Of a DNA stretch of 64,000 bases, positions 23,057 to 32,655 are shown one piece after another. Location: positions 372,001-436,000 of the forward strand of contig JACKPR010000002.1 in the NCBI GenBank assembly GCA_024233395.1. Reading direction: 5' to 3'. The position numbers and the translations under genes were made by a program. Position 1 is the first letter of the stretch, and every line of letters starts with the position of its first letter. The DNA is from Chlamydiales bacterium (GTDB taxonomy: Bacteria > Chlamydiota > Chlamydiia > Chlamydiales > Simkaniaceae). The notes under the pieces are model-generated. The model was not told the origin of the DNA. It worked only from the letters and a program-made list of their open reading frames with translations, and ran no database searches.

Positions 23057-25720
23057 ATGAACAATCTTTACATTCTTGATGCTGTCTCCTTCCTTTTTCG
23101 CTCCTATTTTGCAATAGGAGGAATGACAAATCCACGAGGGCAATCGACCAATGCCCTCTATGGTTTTATCCGCTCGATTCAAAAGATCCAAAAAGATTTT
23201 TCTCCAGATAGCATTATTGCAGTCTTTGATGGTCCCAATAATAAACAAGCACGAACAGCTATTTATGAAGAGTATAAAAGCAACCGAGAGGGAATGCCGG
23301 AAGATCTTTTTCCACAATTGGAGTGGGCCCATGACTTTTGCAAAGCAGCGGGAATTCCTTATCTTTCTGAAGAGGGTGTGGAAGCTGACGACTTAATTGG
23401 TGCCATTGCAAAGTGGGCTGAAAAAAAGGGAATCAAGGTTTTTATCTGCTCGAGTGATAAAGATCTCTGTCAGTTGATTTCCGACCAAGTTTTTATGGTC
23501 AATACCCATAAAAATAATCTCTTAATCGACGCAGCAAAAGTAGAGGAAATCTATGGGGTGAAACCTGAGCAAATTGTCGACTACTTAGCGATTATGGGAG
23601 ATAAATCGGACAATATTCCAGGAATTCCTGGGTTTGGCCCGAAAACAGCTGCAACACTCCTTAAAGAATATGGTTCTTTACAAAGCATCTTTGCAAACCT
23701 TGATAACATGCAAAATCAAAAAAGGGCTGATAAAATTCGAGCGCATATGGAAGATGCGCGCATTAGTCAAAAGCTTGCCACTTTGATTCTAGATGTTCCC
23801 TATCCTCAAGAAGAAGCCTTTTACCATATCAAACCTCCCAATCTTGAGGCCCTGAATACTTTATATCGGACGATGAACTTTAATACATTGTTAAGGGAGC
23901 TTGGACAAGAACAAATTATTCCTCCTGAAGAAAAAATGGAGGAAGAAGAAACCCTTTCTTATCACATTATCGATTCAGAAACAGAATTAAAATCTCTTGT
24001 TGAAAAACTCAATAAGGAACCTTCTATTTGTATTGATACTGAAACCGACCAACTTTCCCCGATGGCTGCCCGTTTAGTGGGCGTTGGGCTTTGTGTAAGA
24101 GTACAAGAAGCATGGTATATTCCGACAAATGGAAAGCTTGGATTAGAGAAAGTTGTCCATATATTAAAGCCATTGATCGAAAGTTCTCACACAGCTTTTT
24201 ATGGACATAACATTAAATATGACATTCATATCTTAAAAAATCATGGGATCCATCTCACATCTATCGGATTTGATACGATGATTGCTTCTTACCTCTTGGC
24301 TCCTCAAAACAACCGTCATGGCCTTGATACCATTACCCTTGAAAAATTTGGAAAGATCAAAACTCCGATTAAAGATCTGATTGGCTCAGGGAAAAAAGAA
24401 ATTTCCATGCTAGATGTTCCCATTGAGAAAGTGGGACCTTATTGCTGCGCCGATGTCGACTACACCTGCCGCTTGAAGGGTCTTTTCGAAAAAGAAATCG
24501 AAAGGGAAGGTCTAGGAGAGGTTCTCTATAAGATTGAACTTCCCCTCATTCCTGTCCTCGTCGATATGGAGCGGTACGGCATGTATCTCCAAAAAGAGAA
24601 ACTCGAAACCATGTCTAAAATGCTTCGGGAAAAACTCATCCTTTTAGAAAAAGAAATTTATGATCTTGCTGGAGAACCCTTCAACATCAAATCTCCTAAA
24701 CAGCTAGGAGAAATCCTCTTTGAAAAATTGCATATTAACCTTGGAGGAAAGAAAAAAAGCACACGTGCAGATGTTTTGGAAAGCTTGAAAGAAGACTATC
24801 CCATTGCTGGTAAAATCCTAGAATATCGCGTTTTAGAAAAACTCCGTTCTACTTATACAGAAGCGCTTCCCTTAGCTGTCAACGAAGAAACAGGACGGAT
24901 CCACTGCAGCTTTATGCAAACGGTGACAGCAACTGGTCGCCTCTCTTGTAAGGACCCCAATCTCCAAAATATTCCCATTCGTTCTGAAGAAGGGAAAAAA
25001 ATTCGTGAAGCTTTTGTCCCAGAACTCCCAGGCTGGGTTTACCTGTCAGCAGATTATTCGCAGATTGAGCTCCGCCTGCTCGCTCACTTAAGCCAAGATC
25101 CAAAACTCATCAGCGCCTTTAATAAAGGAGAAGATATCCATGCATCAACTGCTGCAACAGTTTTTGATGTTCCCCTTGAAGAGGTGACAAAACAAATGCG
25201 AGCAGGTGCCAAAGCAGTCAATTTTGGGATTATCTACGGACAACAAGCTTATGGCCTTTCTCAAGAGTTGGGAATTGATATGAAAGAAGCATCAAGCTTT
25301 ATTAAAAAATATTTTGAAAGATATCCCGGTGTGAGAGATTTTATTGAGAGTTCTAAAGATCAAGTCCGGAAAACTGGGGGCGCAACAACAATGTTCGGTC
25401 GGAAGCGTCCGATTCCAGAAATCAATAGTACAAATGGGATGATCCGTGCTGCTGCTGAACGATTAGCGGTCAACACTCCCCTTCAGGGATCTCAAGCAGA
25501 TATCATTAAACAAGCAATGATCGAAGTCCAAGAAGCAATTAAAGAAGAACGTCTTGCTCATATGGTCCTTCAAATTCACGATGAATTGATCTTTGAACTC
25601 CCTGAAGAGAACGTCCAGAGAACTCAAGAAATTGTTCGAACAATCATGGAGAATATTACGACTTTATCCGTTCCTCTCATTGTTAATATTGCCGTTGGAA
25701 AAAATTGGGGGGAGTGCTAA
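23057..25720 (+). CDS. polA: DNA polymerase I
   Basis: 887 residues with three domains. The 5'-3' exonuclease occupies about residues 1-290 (GDKSDNIPGIPGFGPKTA helix-hairpin-helix). The 3'-5' exonuclease follows; its acidic residues look intact (DTETD, GHNIKYD, CCADVDYT), unlike some PolA proteins that lost proofreading. The polymerase has motif A DYSQIELR, motif B with RAGAKAVNFGIIYG, and motif C IHDEL. It fills gaps during repair and lagging-strand maturation. ATG 23057 starts directly at the conserved N-terminus. Confidence 0.96.
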   Translation: MNNLYILDAVSFLFRSYFAIGGMTNPRGQSTNALYGFIRSIQKIQKDFSPDSIIAVFDGPNNKQARTAIYEEYKSNREGMPEDLFPQLEWAHDFCKAAGIPYLSEEGVEADDLIGAIAKWAEKKGIKVFICSSDKDLCQLISDQVFMVNTHKNNLLIDAAKVEEIYGVKPEQIVDYLAIMGDKSDNIPGIPGFGPKTAATLLKEYGSLQSIFANLDNMQNQKRADKIRAHMEDARISQKLATLILDVPYPQEEAFYHIKPPNLEALNTLYRTMNFNTLLRELGQEQIIPPEEKMEEEETLSYHIIDSETELKSLVEKLNKEPSICIDTETDQLSPMAARLVGVGLCVRVQEAWYIPTNGKLGLEKVVHILKPLIESSHTAFYGHNIKYDIHILKNHGIHLTSIGFDTMIASYLLAPQNNRHGLDTITLEKFGKIKTPIKDLIGSGKKEISMLDVPIEKVGPYCCADVDYTCRLKGLFEKEIEREGLGEVLYKIELPLIPVLVDMERYGMYLQKEKLETMSKMLREKLILLEKEIYDLAGEPFNIKSPKQLGEILFEKLHINLGGKKKSTRADVLESLKEDYPIAGKILEYRVLEKLRSTYTEALPLAVNEETGRIHCSFMQTVTATGRLSCKDPNLQNIPIRSEEGKKIREAFVPELPGWVYLSADYSQIELRLLAHLSQDPKLISAFNKGEDIHASTAATVFDVPLEEVTKQMRAGAKAVNFGIIYGQQAYGLSQELGIDMKEASSFIKKYFERYPGVRDFIESSKDQVRKTGGATTMFGRKRPIPEINSTNGMIRAAAERLAVNTPLQGSQADIIKQAMIEVQEAIKEERLAHMVLQIHDELIFELPEENVQRTQEIVRTIMENITTLSVPLIVNIAVGKNWGEC

Positions 25721-25722
25721 TA

Positions 25723-26316
25723 TTGAAGAAAATAGCGATAACAGGCGGCATCGCTTCTGGGAAAACAACCGTTTGCCGCATTCTAAAAAAGCATGGAGCA
25801 TGCACACTTAATTCCGATCAGATCATTCACCACCTTCTGAGTAAAGATTCCTCTTGCATCAACGAAATCGTAAAACTTCTGGGGTCAACAATTCTAACAG
25901 ATGAAAAGATCGATCGAAAAAAGGTTGCCGAAATCGTCTTTAACGATAGTGAAAAGCTTGAAGCGCTAGAGAAAATTCTCCACCCAAAGTTATTTGTGGA
26001 AATTGATCGAGAATATAACCGCGCTAAGGAAAGTAATACTTGCAAATTCTTTGCCGTAGAAATGCCCCTTGTTCAAGAAATTGGCAAAGAAAAAAAATTT
26101 GATGCTGTTGTTGCAGTTCTTTCTCCAGAAAGTGAAGCACGTTTGCGCTTGCGAAAGGAAGGTTTTTCAGAGGAGCTGTACGACAAGCGCATGAAGCGTC
26201 AATGGGACGTGAAAAAAAAAGCTAAAAATGCCGATTATGTCATCTTGAATGATGGGACAATCGATGAATTAGAAAATAAACTACTTGAAATGATGAAGGA
26301 GATCAGTTCTCAATGA
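25723..26316 (+). CDS. coaE: Dephospho-CoA kinase
   Basis: Last step of coenzyme A synthesis. P-loop GGIASGKTT at the N-terminus, then SDQIIHHLL, and the C-terminal [19 protein letters not shown] typical of CoaE. I favour TTG 25723, which has GGAG nine bases before it and begins right at the conserved strand; TTG 25705 and GTG 25714 are upstream options overlapping polA. Length about 197 is normal. Confidence 0.92.
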   Translation: MKKIAITGGIASGKTTVCRILKKHGACTLNSDQIIHHLLSKDSSCINEIVKLLGSTILTDEKIDRKKVAEIVFNDSEKLEALEKILHPKLFVEIDREYNRAKESNTCKFFAVEMPLVQEIGKEKKFDAVVAVLSPESEARLRLRKEGFSEELYDKRMKRQWDVKKKAKNADYVILNDGTIDELENKLLEMMKEISSQ

Positions 26317-27671
26317 ACGAAAAAGACCAAAACACAGCGATAAAAAAAGATAACCCCTCTGCCGAGCAAAGTCACCCTAAAAAGCCACGTGAGCAAAAAC
26401 CTCCTAAAGATCCCAACATCACTAAAATCGCCGATCTCCAAAGGATGAATATCGACCAACTTGCGATCTACGCAAAAAATATTGGGCTAGAGAATCTCGG
26501 TGCTCTGACAAGATCCCAAATGGTCTTTGAAATCGTCAAACTAAAATCGACCATGCCTAATGAGGTTCTCGTTGGTGAAGGTGTTTTAGAAGTTCTCCCA
26601 GATGGTTTTGGATTCTTACGCTCTCCGAACTATAACTACCTTCCCTCTGCTGAAGATATCTATGTTTCTCCTGCACAAATTCGTCGCTTTGACCTAAAGA
26701 AAGGAGATACGATTTATGGGACTCTCCGCTCCCCTAAAGAAAAGGAAAAATACTTTGCTCTTCAAAAAGTGGATATGATTAATGGAAAAACTCCAGAAAA
26801 ATCAAAAGAACGTATTTTATTTAACAACTTAACACCTCTTTTCCCTACTGAGCGCTTGGTCATGGAAACAACAAAAGACAAACTCGCCATGCGAGTTTTA
26901 GACCTTAGCTCCCCTATTGGTAAAGGACAGCGAGGGTTAATCGTTGCCCCACCAAAGTCTGGTAAAACGATCCTGATGCAAAATATCGCAAACTCTATTG
27001 CTCAGAATCACCCCGAAGCCACTCTTATCGTCCTTTTAATCGATGAACGTCCTGAAGAAGTCACGGATATGCAACGCATGGTAAAAGGAGAAGTTGTTTC
27101 TTCTACATTTGATGAGCCTCCAGAAAGACACGTTCAAGTTGCTGAAATGGTTATTGAAAAAGCCCGATCTCTTGTTGAGAATGGTCAAGATGTCGTGATC
27201 CTTCTCGACTCTATTACAAGACTGGCTCGCGCTTATAATACTGTACAACCCCACTCTGGAAAAATTCTGACCGGGGGTGTTGATGCGCAATCCCTTCATA
27301 AACCCAAACGGTTCTTTGGTGCTGCGCGAAATATCGAGCAAGGGGGGTCTCTTACCATTATTGCAACTGCTCTTGTTGATACTGGATCTCGAATGGATGA
27401 AGTGATCTTCGAGGAGTTCAAGGGAACTGGAAATATGGAGCTTGTTCTTGATCGTCGCTTAGCAGACCGCCGCGTTTATCCCGCTATTGATGTCGTGAAA
27501 AGTGGAACCCGTAAAGAAGATCTCCTTTTCCACCCAGAAGAGCTTGAAAAAATTTACTTACTCAGACAAGCTTTAGCTGATCTAAGTCCTCTGGATGCAA
27601 TGAATCTTTTATTGAACCGATTGAAGAAAACAAACTCAAATGCAGAGTTTTTACTCTCCATGAAAGAGTAA
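26313..27671 (+). CDS. rho: Transcription termination factor Rho
   Basis: Hexameric RNA helicase. A basic, low-complexity N-terminal extension (residues 1-35) precedes the Rho N-domain, the cold-shock-like RNA-binding domain ([16 protein letters not shown], residues 97-112), Walker A PPKSGKT (213-219), and Walker [11 protein letters not shown]. The start overlaps coaE in an ATGA, so the two are translationally coupled. Length 452. Confidence 0.96.
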   Translation: MNEKDQNTAIKKDNPSAEQSHPKKPREQKPPKDPNITKIADLQRMNIDQLAIYAKNIGLENLGALTRSQMVFEIVKLKSTMPNEVLVGEGVLEVLPDGFGFLRSPNYNYLPSAEDIYVSPAQIRRFDLKKGDTIYGTLRSPKEKEKYFALQKVDMINGKTPEKSKERILFNNLTPLFPTERLVMETTKDKLAMRVLDLSSPIGKGQRGLIVAPPKSGKTILMQNIANSIAQNHPEATLIVLLIDERPEEVTDMQRMVKGEVVSSTFDEPPERHVQVAEMVIEKARSLVENGQDVVILLDSITRLARAYNTVQPHSGKILTGGVDAQSLHKPKRFFGAARNIEQGGSLTIIATALVDTGSRMDEVIFEEFKGTGNMELVLDRRLADRRVYPAIDVVKSGTRKEDLLFHPEELEKIYLLRQALADLSPLDAMNLLLNRLKKTNSNAEFLLSMKE

Positions 27672-27778
27672 AAAAAACAATTTATTGTTCCCTTTTTTTT
27701 AAGGGTTTCATAGGATGCCGATTAGAGCCTTGTAATGAATCATTGGGTTCTCACAGAGGAAAATAGTAAAGGATAATA

Positions 27779-29104
27779 ATGGCCGTTCCTTTAGAAAAGA
27801 AAAGGAAAAAACTCCTTCTCATCACCTCTTCTGGAGGTGGAGGGCATTTGCAAGCAGCAAAAGCTCAAGCCGTCAAAGCTCTATCGGAAGACCCTTCAAC
27901 CGAAATTATTCAAAAAGACATCTTGATTGATATTGTCAGCAAGCAATTCGGAAAGGGGTTTGTCTTTTTGTGGAACTCCTCTCAAAAAAGGGGAAATGTT
28001 AAGTTTTTAATGTTTCTCCTAAAAAATATTCCTACTGCGGATTTTCTTTTCGGATCTTTTATTTTCTTGAGAGTTTTCTACATTATCTTAAAAGAAGGGA
28101 TAGATCAAATTGTTGATACCCAACCTATTGGAACGTCTGCAATTATTAAAGCTATTAAACTAGCAAGGAAAATCTCCGGGAAATCTCTAAAGCTTGAAAA
28201 AATTGTGACAGAACTGCCGACCGATAATGTCGTCCATTTCTTTAAGCCCATTAAGAGCCTTTCGCCAAATGATCGCTCCTTCTTAAAACTGATTAGTACC
28301 TTTCCTCTTCTCAACGAAAACCAAACCGCTGATGCCTTTTGGCAAAAAAATTGTGGTTTAAATGAAAATGAAGTTTGCTACGAAAGCTTTCCTCTTCGGC
28401 CCTCTTTCCAAAAGTATATCAACGCAAAAAGAAATCATAATGAGCGGATGGAAATAAAGATCTGCGTCAATTCTGCTGAAGAAAAATTTCTCATTGCTGA
28501 CACGATTAAAAAAGGAACCCTTCATTCAGAAATTTACCGGGATAAAATCGCAATCACGATCGAACCAACAGATAAGGTTTCCACAATTCTTCTCGGCTCA
28601 CAGCCCACTGAAGAAGCAACGATTAAATATGTTAAAAAATACATCGAGATCATGCGTCGCCTCGGTATTCATGAAAGACATCTCCTTTTTGTTTTCTGTA
28701 ATGCCCATCATGAGCATCGAAATAGCCTTCTCAAGCGGGTTAATTCTCTTGTTCAAAAAGCTGATCATTACCCTGAAAATTTAAATATCATTCCGATGTG
28801 CTTCCAATCAGATGATGTGATCGCATCTCTCTATTATAGAAGTGATGCAACATTTACTCGGTCAGGAGGGTTGACGGCAATGGAGCTTATGTCTGTGGCG
28901 CAAGGTCAAATATGGATCCATTCAGAAACGCGTCATGGAACAATTAATGGGGAAAATCTCGGAAGAGGAATGCCTATTTGGGAAAGAGGTAATGCTTCTT
29001 ATCTTCAAGAGAAAAAGGGGGCTCGATTTATTACCCCCGAGACATTCTTCGATGGTTGTATCCCTTACTTTCTTCCTCACGTTTCAAAAGCTGGAATCGT
29101 CTAA
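27779..29104 (+). CDS. MurG/MGDG-synthase-like glycosyltransferase
   Basis: 441 residues. The N-terminus has SSGGGGHLQAAKA, the glycine-rich loop of the MGDG synthase/MurG GT-B group, and the C-terminal half has SGGLTAMELM, close to the acceptor-phosphate loop of that group. The middle contains VDTQPIGTSAIIKA, which corresponds to the diacylglycerol/lipid-facing region in MGDG synthases. A glycolipid-making role at the membrane, or modification of a host-derived lipid, is an inference. AAAGGAT is the ribosome site. It ends in a four-base overlap with the next convergent gene. Confidence 0.65.
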   Translation: MAVPLEKKRKKLLLITSSGGGGHLQAAKAQAVKALSEDPSTEIIQKDILIDIVSKQFGKGFVFLWNSSQKRGNVKFLMFLLKNIPTADFLFGSFIFLRVFYIILKEGIDQIVDTQPIGTSAIIKAIKLARKISGKSLKLEKIVTELPTDNVVHFFKPIKSLSPNDRSFLKLISTFPLLNENQTADAFWQKNCGLNENEVCYESFPLRPSFQKYINAKRNHNERMEIKICVNSAEEKFLIADTIKKGTLHSEIYRDKIAITIEPTDKVSTILLGSQPTEEATIKYVKKYIEIMRRLGIHERHLLFVFCNAHHEHRNSLLKRVNSLVQKADHYPENLNIIPMCFQSDDVIASLYYRSDATFTRSGGLTAMELMSVAQGQIWIHSETRHGTINGENLGRGMPIWERGNASYLQEKKGARFITPETFFDGCIPYFLPHVSKAGIV

Positions 29105-30048
29105 CATTTCTTAATTAAATGGCGAAGCAGTCCTTCCCAATCATGTTGATGAAAAAAATGGGAGATCTCACTCTCGCTAATTCCCAAAGACTGGGCAAAT
29201 CCTGGAAGATAATGCATAATATTATTATGATGCATTTCTTTGCTCATCCTTTGCGCAAATCCCTCTTTCTTTCCATGTCCATTTAGAAATCCTCGTCGCT
29301 TAAATATATCATCCATGATCTTAGCCATATGCTCCTTTAAATGAGGATGACTATAGATATATCCTATGAATCGAAGTGGGTGAACATGATGGACTTTATC
29401 TCCAAGCTTTTCCATCTTTTTCTTTTTCTTAAGAAGATCCCAATATCCAGAACTTCCCATTGTTTTGATGAGATCATAAATATTATTTTGATCGGTTTGG
29501 CTGATTGGAAGAGCATAGAAATGATGGTATTGAGAAGGATCCGATACGAGAGTTAATGGAAGATTCTCGCTAACTGCTGACGATGCAGCACAAAGCATCT
29601 TTGCCAAGGGTTGGAGCGATTTTCTCACTTCCAAAAGATCTTCCTTCTTAACTTCTTCAATCAATGCTTTTTCAAAGAGATCCTCTGAAGAAGCCAGATA
29701 CTTCTCTTTTCTTCTCTGAAGATCCTCTTCACCCATCTCTTCTCCGATGACTTTTTCAATAGCTTGACCTAACTCTCCTGCAAAAGAATGAATCGTTTCT
29801 TGCTCTCCTTCAATAAGAAGCTCCCCTTCATAACTTAATAGAAACTTACAGGTTTCTCTTTTTTCGCGATCAATTTCCGAAAAGGCTTGATAAACGAGAA
29901 AGTTCTGCATAAGAGAAGAATCTCTATCTGACTGAGGATAAGTCGGAAGACGAAATCCCATCTGAATGGTTTCTGCTGAAATTTCCTGGAAAATCCCCAA
30001 TAAAACGAGAGTCATTAGCATAAAGCATTTTGAAACTAACCCATTCAT
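29101..30048 (-). CDS. Exported hypothetical protein, 315 aa
   Basis: ATG 30048 is chosen because AGGAG lies seven bases before it and the first 25 residues form a signal peptide ending near ISAET; an upstream in-frame ATG (30135) adds 29 polar residues before it. The mature part is rich in charged residues and histidines. Its first 130 residues faintly resemble the non-catalytic half of an M16 peptidase (helix followed by EEDLQRRKEKYLASSEDLF), but no zinc site HxxEH is present. Treat as unknown. Confidence 0.55.
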   Translation of the reverse strand: MNGLVSKCFMLMTLVLLGIFQEISAETIQMGFRLPTYPQSDRDSSLMQNFLVYQAFSEIDREKRETCKFLLSYEGELLIEGEQETIHSFAGELGQAIEKVIGEEMGEEDLQRRKEKYLASSEDLFEKALIEEVKKEDLLEVRKSLQPLAKMLCAASSAVSENLPLTLVSDPSQYHHFYALPISQTDQNNIYDLIKTMGSSGYWDLLKKKKKMEKLGDKVHHVHPLRFIGYIYSHPHLKEHMAKIMDDIFKRRGFLNGHGKKEGFAQRMSKEMHHNNIMHYLPGFAQSLGISESEISHFFHQHDWEGLLRHLIKKC

Positions 30049-30237
30049 GTTAAAGCTCCTTGATCTAAGTTTAAGTAAATGATAATGGTGAATAATAAAT
30101 TTTTCTTCAAATGAATTTTGAATTTTTGCTCTCAAATTAGAGGTATAAAAAATTATTTGAAAAATATATTGAAATAGAACATGTATAAAATTGAAAGATT
30201 AGTATTTATTTAACCTGGTTCTATTGAGGAGAAAAAA

Positions 30238-30510
30238 ATGAAAAATGTTCCTAAGACTCAAAAACATAGACTTTGCCCAAAGTGCTTAGCGCTGGCAATT
30301 GGTATTGTTTGGGGTATTGCTGTCCTTATTACAGGATGGATTGCTATGACTGGGTGGGGATATCAATTTGTTGATGTATTATCTTCACTTTATACTGGCT
30401 ATGGCGCTTCTTTCGTTGGCGGAATCGTCGGCGGAATTTGGGCTTTCTTCATCGGAGCTATCCTTGGATGGGGTGTCGCTGTGGTTCATAATAAACTAAT
30501 GAGCCGATAA
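30238..30510 (+). CDS. Holin-like small membrane protein, 90 aa
   Basis: Two to three hydrophobic, glycine-rich segments with the pattern LAIGIVWGIAVLITGW, YTGYGASFVGGIVGGIWAFF and GWGVAVVHNKL. This matches a family of small proteins from intracellular bacteria that databases tend to label bacteriophage holin. No phage genes lie nearby, so a lysis role is doubtful. GAGGAG precedes the ATG and a strong terminator follows. Confidence 0.6.
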   Translation: MKNVPKTQKHRLCPKCLALAIGIVWGIAVLITGWIAMTGWGYQFVDVLSSLYTGYGASFVGGIVGGIWAFFIGAILGWGVAVVHNKLMSR

Positions 30511-30520
30511 GTCTTATTAT

Positions 30521-30558
30521 AAAGAGAAATGAGTGCTAGGCACTCATTTCTCTTTTCT
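30521..30558 (+). terminator. Strong hairpin terminator
   Basis: Perfect 16-bp stem (30521-30536 with 30540-30555), three-base loop TAG, then TTTCTGTT. Ends the holin-like gene and lies upstream of the manA start. Confidence 0.85.
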
Positions 30559-30573
30559 GTTAATGTGCAGTGT

Positions 30574-31479
30574 ATGCTCTATCCACTGCTATTTACACCT
30601 ATTTATAAGGATTATATTTGGGGAGGAGAGCGCATTAAGCGCACCTACCAGCGTACCGGGATTTCAGGGAAAATTGCTGAATCCTGGGAAATCTCATGTC
30701 ATAAAGATGGAATGAGCACCATTGAAAATGGTCCTTTAAAAGGAAAGTCTCTTCAAGAACTCTTTGAAACAGAGTGCGAAGCGTTGATGGGCAAACAAAA
30801 AAACCTGAAGCAATTCCCTCTTCTTCTTAAATTGATCGATGCACAAGATAATTTAAGTGTTCAAGTCCATCCTTCTGAAGGAAAAGAAGCAAAAAGTGAA
30901 TGTTGGCTCATCATAGATGTTGAGAAAGACAGTGTTGTTTATGCAGGACTCAATGACCACTATCCAAAGGAAGAGATCATTGAAAAGCTTCCCTCAAAAG
31001 AAATTCTTCATTTGATGCGGACAATTCCTGTAAAAAAAGGGGAATTGATTTCAATTCCAGGAGGACGTCTTCATGCAATTGGTTCTGGATGTTTTATTTT
31101 TGAGATCCAACAAACATCAAACACAACCTATCGCGTTTATGATTGGGGAAGAGGACGAGAGTGTCATTTAGAAGAAGCTAAAAAAGTTCTCTGTTATGAT
31201 GATATAGAAGATCCTTGCATTTCATCAAAAATGATTGAAGAAACTCCCTATTATTCCCAATTAGAACTTATCCATACCCCTTTCTTTGTTGTTGAAAAAT
31301 GGACATTGAATGGAACGCAAAAGTGGCAAAAGAAAGAAAATCAATGTGAATTTCTCTTTTGTCTTGAAGGAGAAAACTCTTTAGTTCCCATTGGAAGAAG
31401 TTGTCTAATTCCAGCAAAATGCACACCCATTACAATTGAAACTAAAAAATGTTCTTTCGTTAGAGTTTTTGTTCCCTAA
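30574..31479 (+). CDS. manA: Mannose-6-phosphate isomerase, class I
   Basis: Zinc cupin enzyme interconverting mannose-6-P and fructose-6-P. The zinc site elements QVHPSEGKEAKSECW and GGRLHAIGSG are present. The 301-residue length matches the short Bacillus-type enzymes. ATG 30574 is taken as start (MLYPLLFTPIYKDYIWGG); the longer frame from 30529 would begin inside the terminator stem. It ends with a four-base overlap with convergent glucokinase. It could feed GDP-mannose/mannosyl glycan synthesis or allow mannose use. Confidence 0.88.
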   Translation: MLYPLLFTPIYKDYIWGGERIKRTYQRTGISGKIAESWEISCHKDGMSTIENGPLKGKSLQELFETECEALMGKQKNLKQFPLLLKLIDAQDNLSVQVHPSEGKEAKSECWLIIDVEKDSVVYAGLNDHYPKEEIIEKLPSKEILHLMRTIPVKKGELISIPGGRLHAIGSGCFIFEIQQTSNTTYRVYDWGRGRECHLEEAKKVLCYDDIEDPCISSKMIEETPYYSQLELIHTPFFVVEKWTLNGTQKWQKKENQCEFLFCLEGENSLVPIGRSCLIPAKCTPITIETKKCSFVRVFVP

Positions 31480-32453
31480 AGAGTATCGTTATGACCTTGA
31501 AGGCCATGAATCGCTAGAGCTAAAGCTCCCAATTTTCCAAGATTACTCCCCAATATGGTAGGCTCAATACGACAATGCTTAAGGGGGGCGGCCCAAGCAT
31601 ACCGAGGAAGGGCTTCATTAAGGGGATGCATCACAAGCTCTTTATTATGTGCAGCGATCGTCCCAAGAATGATTGCATCGGGATTAAGGGTTTGAAGAAG
31701 AATCCCAACCCCTTGAGCTAAACGTTCCGTATATGCTTCCCAAAAATCAAGCGCAAGAGGATCACTTTTCTTCACCGCAGCAAGAAGACATTTCATATCT
31801 ACCGCTTCTATTTTTCCCTCTGCTTCTTTAAGAATCAGTGACTTTGGATATTTTTTAACTTGTTCTTGAAGAAGGTGTGAAACACTCACTCCGCCACAAA
31901 AAGCTTCAAAACACCCGTTTTGACCACAAGCACACTTGGGCCCTTTGGGATCAAGAATAAAGTGACCAATTTCTCCCCCAGTATCGGTCTCTCCTTGAAG
32001 GATTTTTCCATCAATAATAATTCCTCCCCCCATTCCAGTGCTCATTGTAAGGTAAACAAGATTGTTCACATGTTTGGCTGCTCCAAATTCCCATTCCCCT
32101 AATGCTCCTGCATTGCCATCATTATCCATAAAAACAGGGCGATCCAACTTTTCTCTTAGATACTGAGCAATGGGAACATTCACCCATTTCGGCAGGTTTG
32201 GAGGTGTGAGTATTCGCCCCGTTTTTGTAGAAACTGGCCCAGGAACAGCAAGCCCTATTCCCTTGATATCTTGAATTTCAATATTTTCATCACGAATAAG
32301 ATGCCCAATGAGTTCAACAAGCTTTGGGAGCCCTGTATCTGGCCCTCCAAGGGTAGAAGTTTCCACACGTTTTGAAGCATGAATATTTCCGTCACTATCT
32401 CCTAAACAAATAGAGACTTTTGTTCCCCCAATATCAACACCGATGAGATCCAT
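31476..32453 (-). CDS. glk: ROK-family glucokinase
   Basis: ATP-dependent phosphorylation of glucose. The phosphate-binding DIGGTK lies at the N-terminus, the catalytic Asp in MDNDGNAGALGEW, the ROK signature GGEIGHF, and the zinc-binding CACGQNGCFE. Length 325. Chlamydiaceae lack a hexokinase and import glucose-6-phosphate; a glucokinase is known from environmental chlamydiae, so this gene is a good marker of that group. A TATAAA box with an extended TGG lies about 50 bases upstream, and the leader carries a GGGATAGGTTCA copy. Confidence 0.9.
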   Translation of the reverse strand: MDLIGVDIGGTKVSICLGDSDGNIHASKRVETSTLGGPDTGLPKLVELIGHLIRDENIEIQDIKGIGLAVPGPVSTKTGRILTPPNLPKWVNVPIAQYLREKLDRPVFMDNDGNAGALGEWEFGAAKHVNNLVYLTMSTGMGGGIIIDGKILQGETDTGGEIGHFILDPKGPKCACGQNGCFEAFCGGVSVSHLLQEQVKKYPKSLILKEAEGKIEAVDMKCLLAAVKKSDPLALDFWEAYTERLAQGVGILLQTLNPDAIILGTIAAHNKELVMHPLNEALPRYAWAAPLKHCRIEPTILGSNLGKLGALALAIHGLQGHNDTL

Positions 32454-32466
32454 TTTTTCTTCCGAT

Positions 32467-32479
32467 TGAACCTATCCCA
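32467..32479 (-). repeat. Dispersed motif TGGGATAGGTTCA, copy 4
   Basis: In the glucokinase leader, 14 bases before its ATG, same strand as the gene. Identical over 13 bases to copy 6. Confidence 0.55.
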
Positions 32480-32544
32480 ATTAAAGAATTTATACCATCT
32501 ATTAAAAATAATGTGTTGAAGTGACGCAGAGGTTTTCATGATAG

Positions 32545-32604
32545 AATTTCTTTTTGGAGATCGAAGCTAACCACATGCTGGTTAGCAAGATCGAAAAAGA
32601 AATT
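32545..32604. repeat. 60-base hairpin between two minus-strand genes
   Basis: AATTTCTTTTT (32545-32555) pairs with 32594-32604; GATC pairs with GATC and GCTAACCA with TGGTTAGC inside. It lies just past the pentapeptide gene on its transcript. No clean T-run follows, so it may be a structured boundary rather than a classical terminator. The rest of the 200-base gap shows no gene. Confidence 0.5.
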
Positions 32605-32655
32605 TTAGCTGAAAAGATCAAGTCTAATTCTGCACATTATTTTTGATAAATGGTA

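Noticed and set aside
27672..27702. Terminator after rho
   Set aside because: AACAAT/ATTGTT with two-base loop followed by T8 is suggestive, but the stem is six A/T-rich pairs; left unannotated.
29101..30048. M16 metallopeptidase assignment for the exported protein
   Set aside because: Only a vague similarity to the inactive half; the HxxEH zinc site is absent.
30238..30510. Holin-like protein as a sign of a prophage
   Set aside because: No endolysin, integrase, capsid or tail genes lie nearby. The same protein family is found outside phages in intracellular bacteria.
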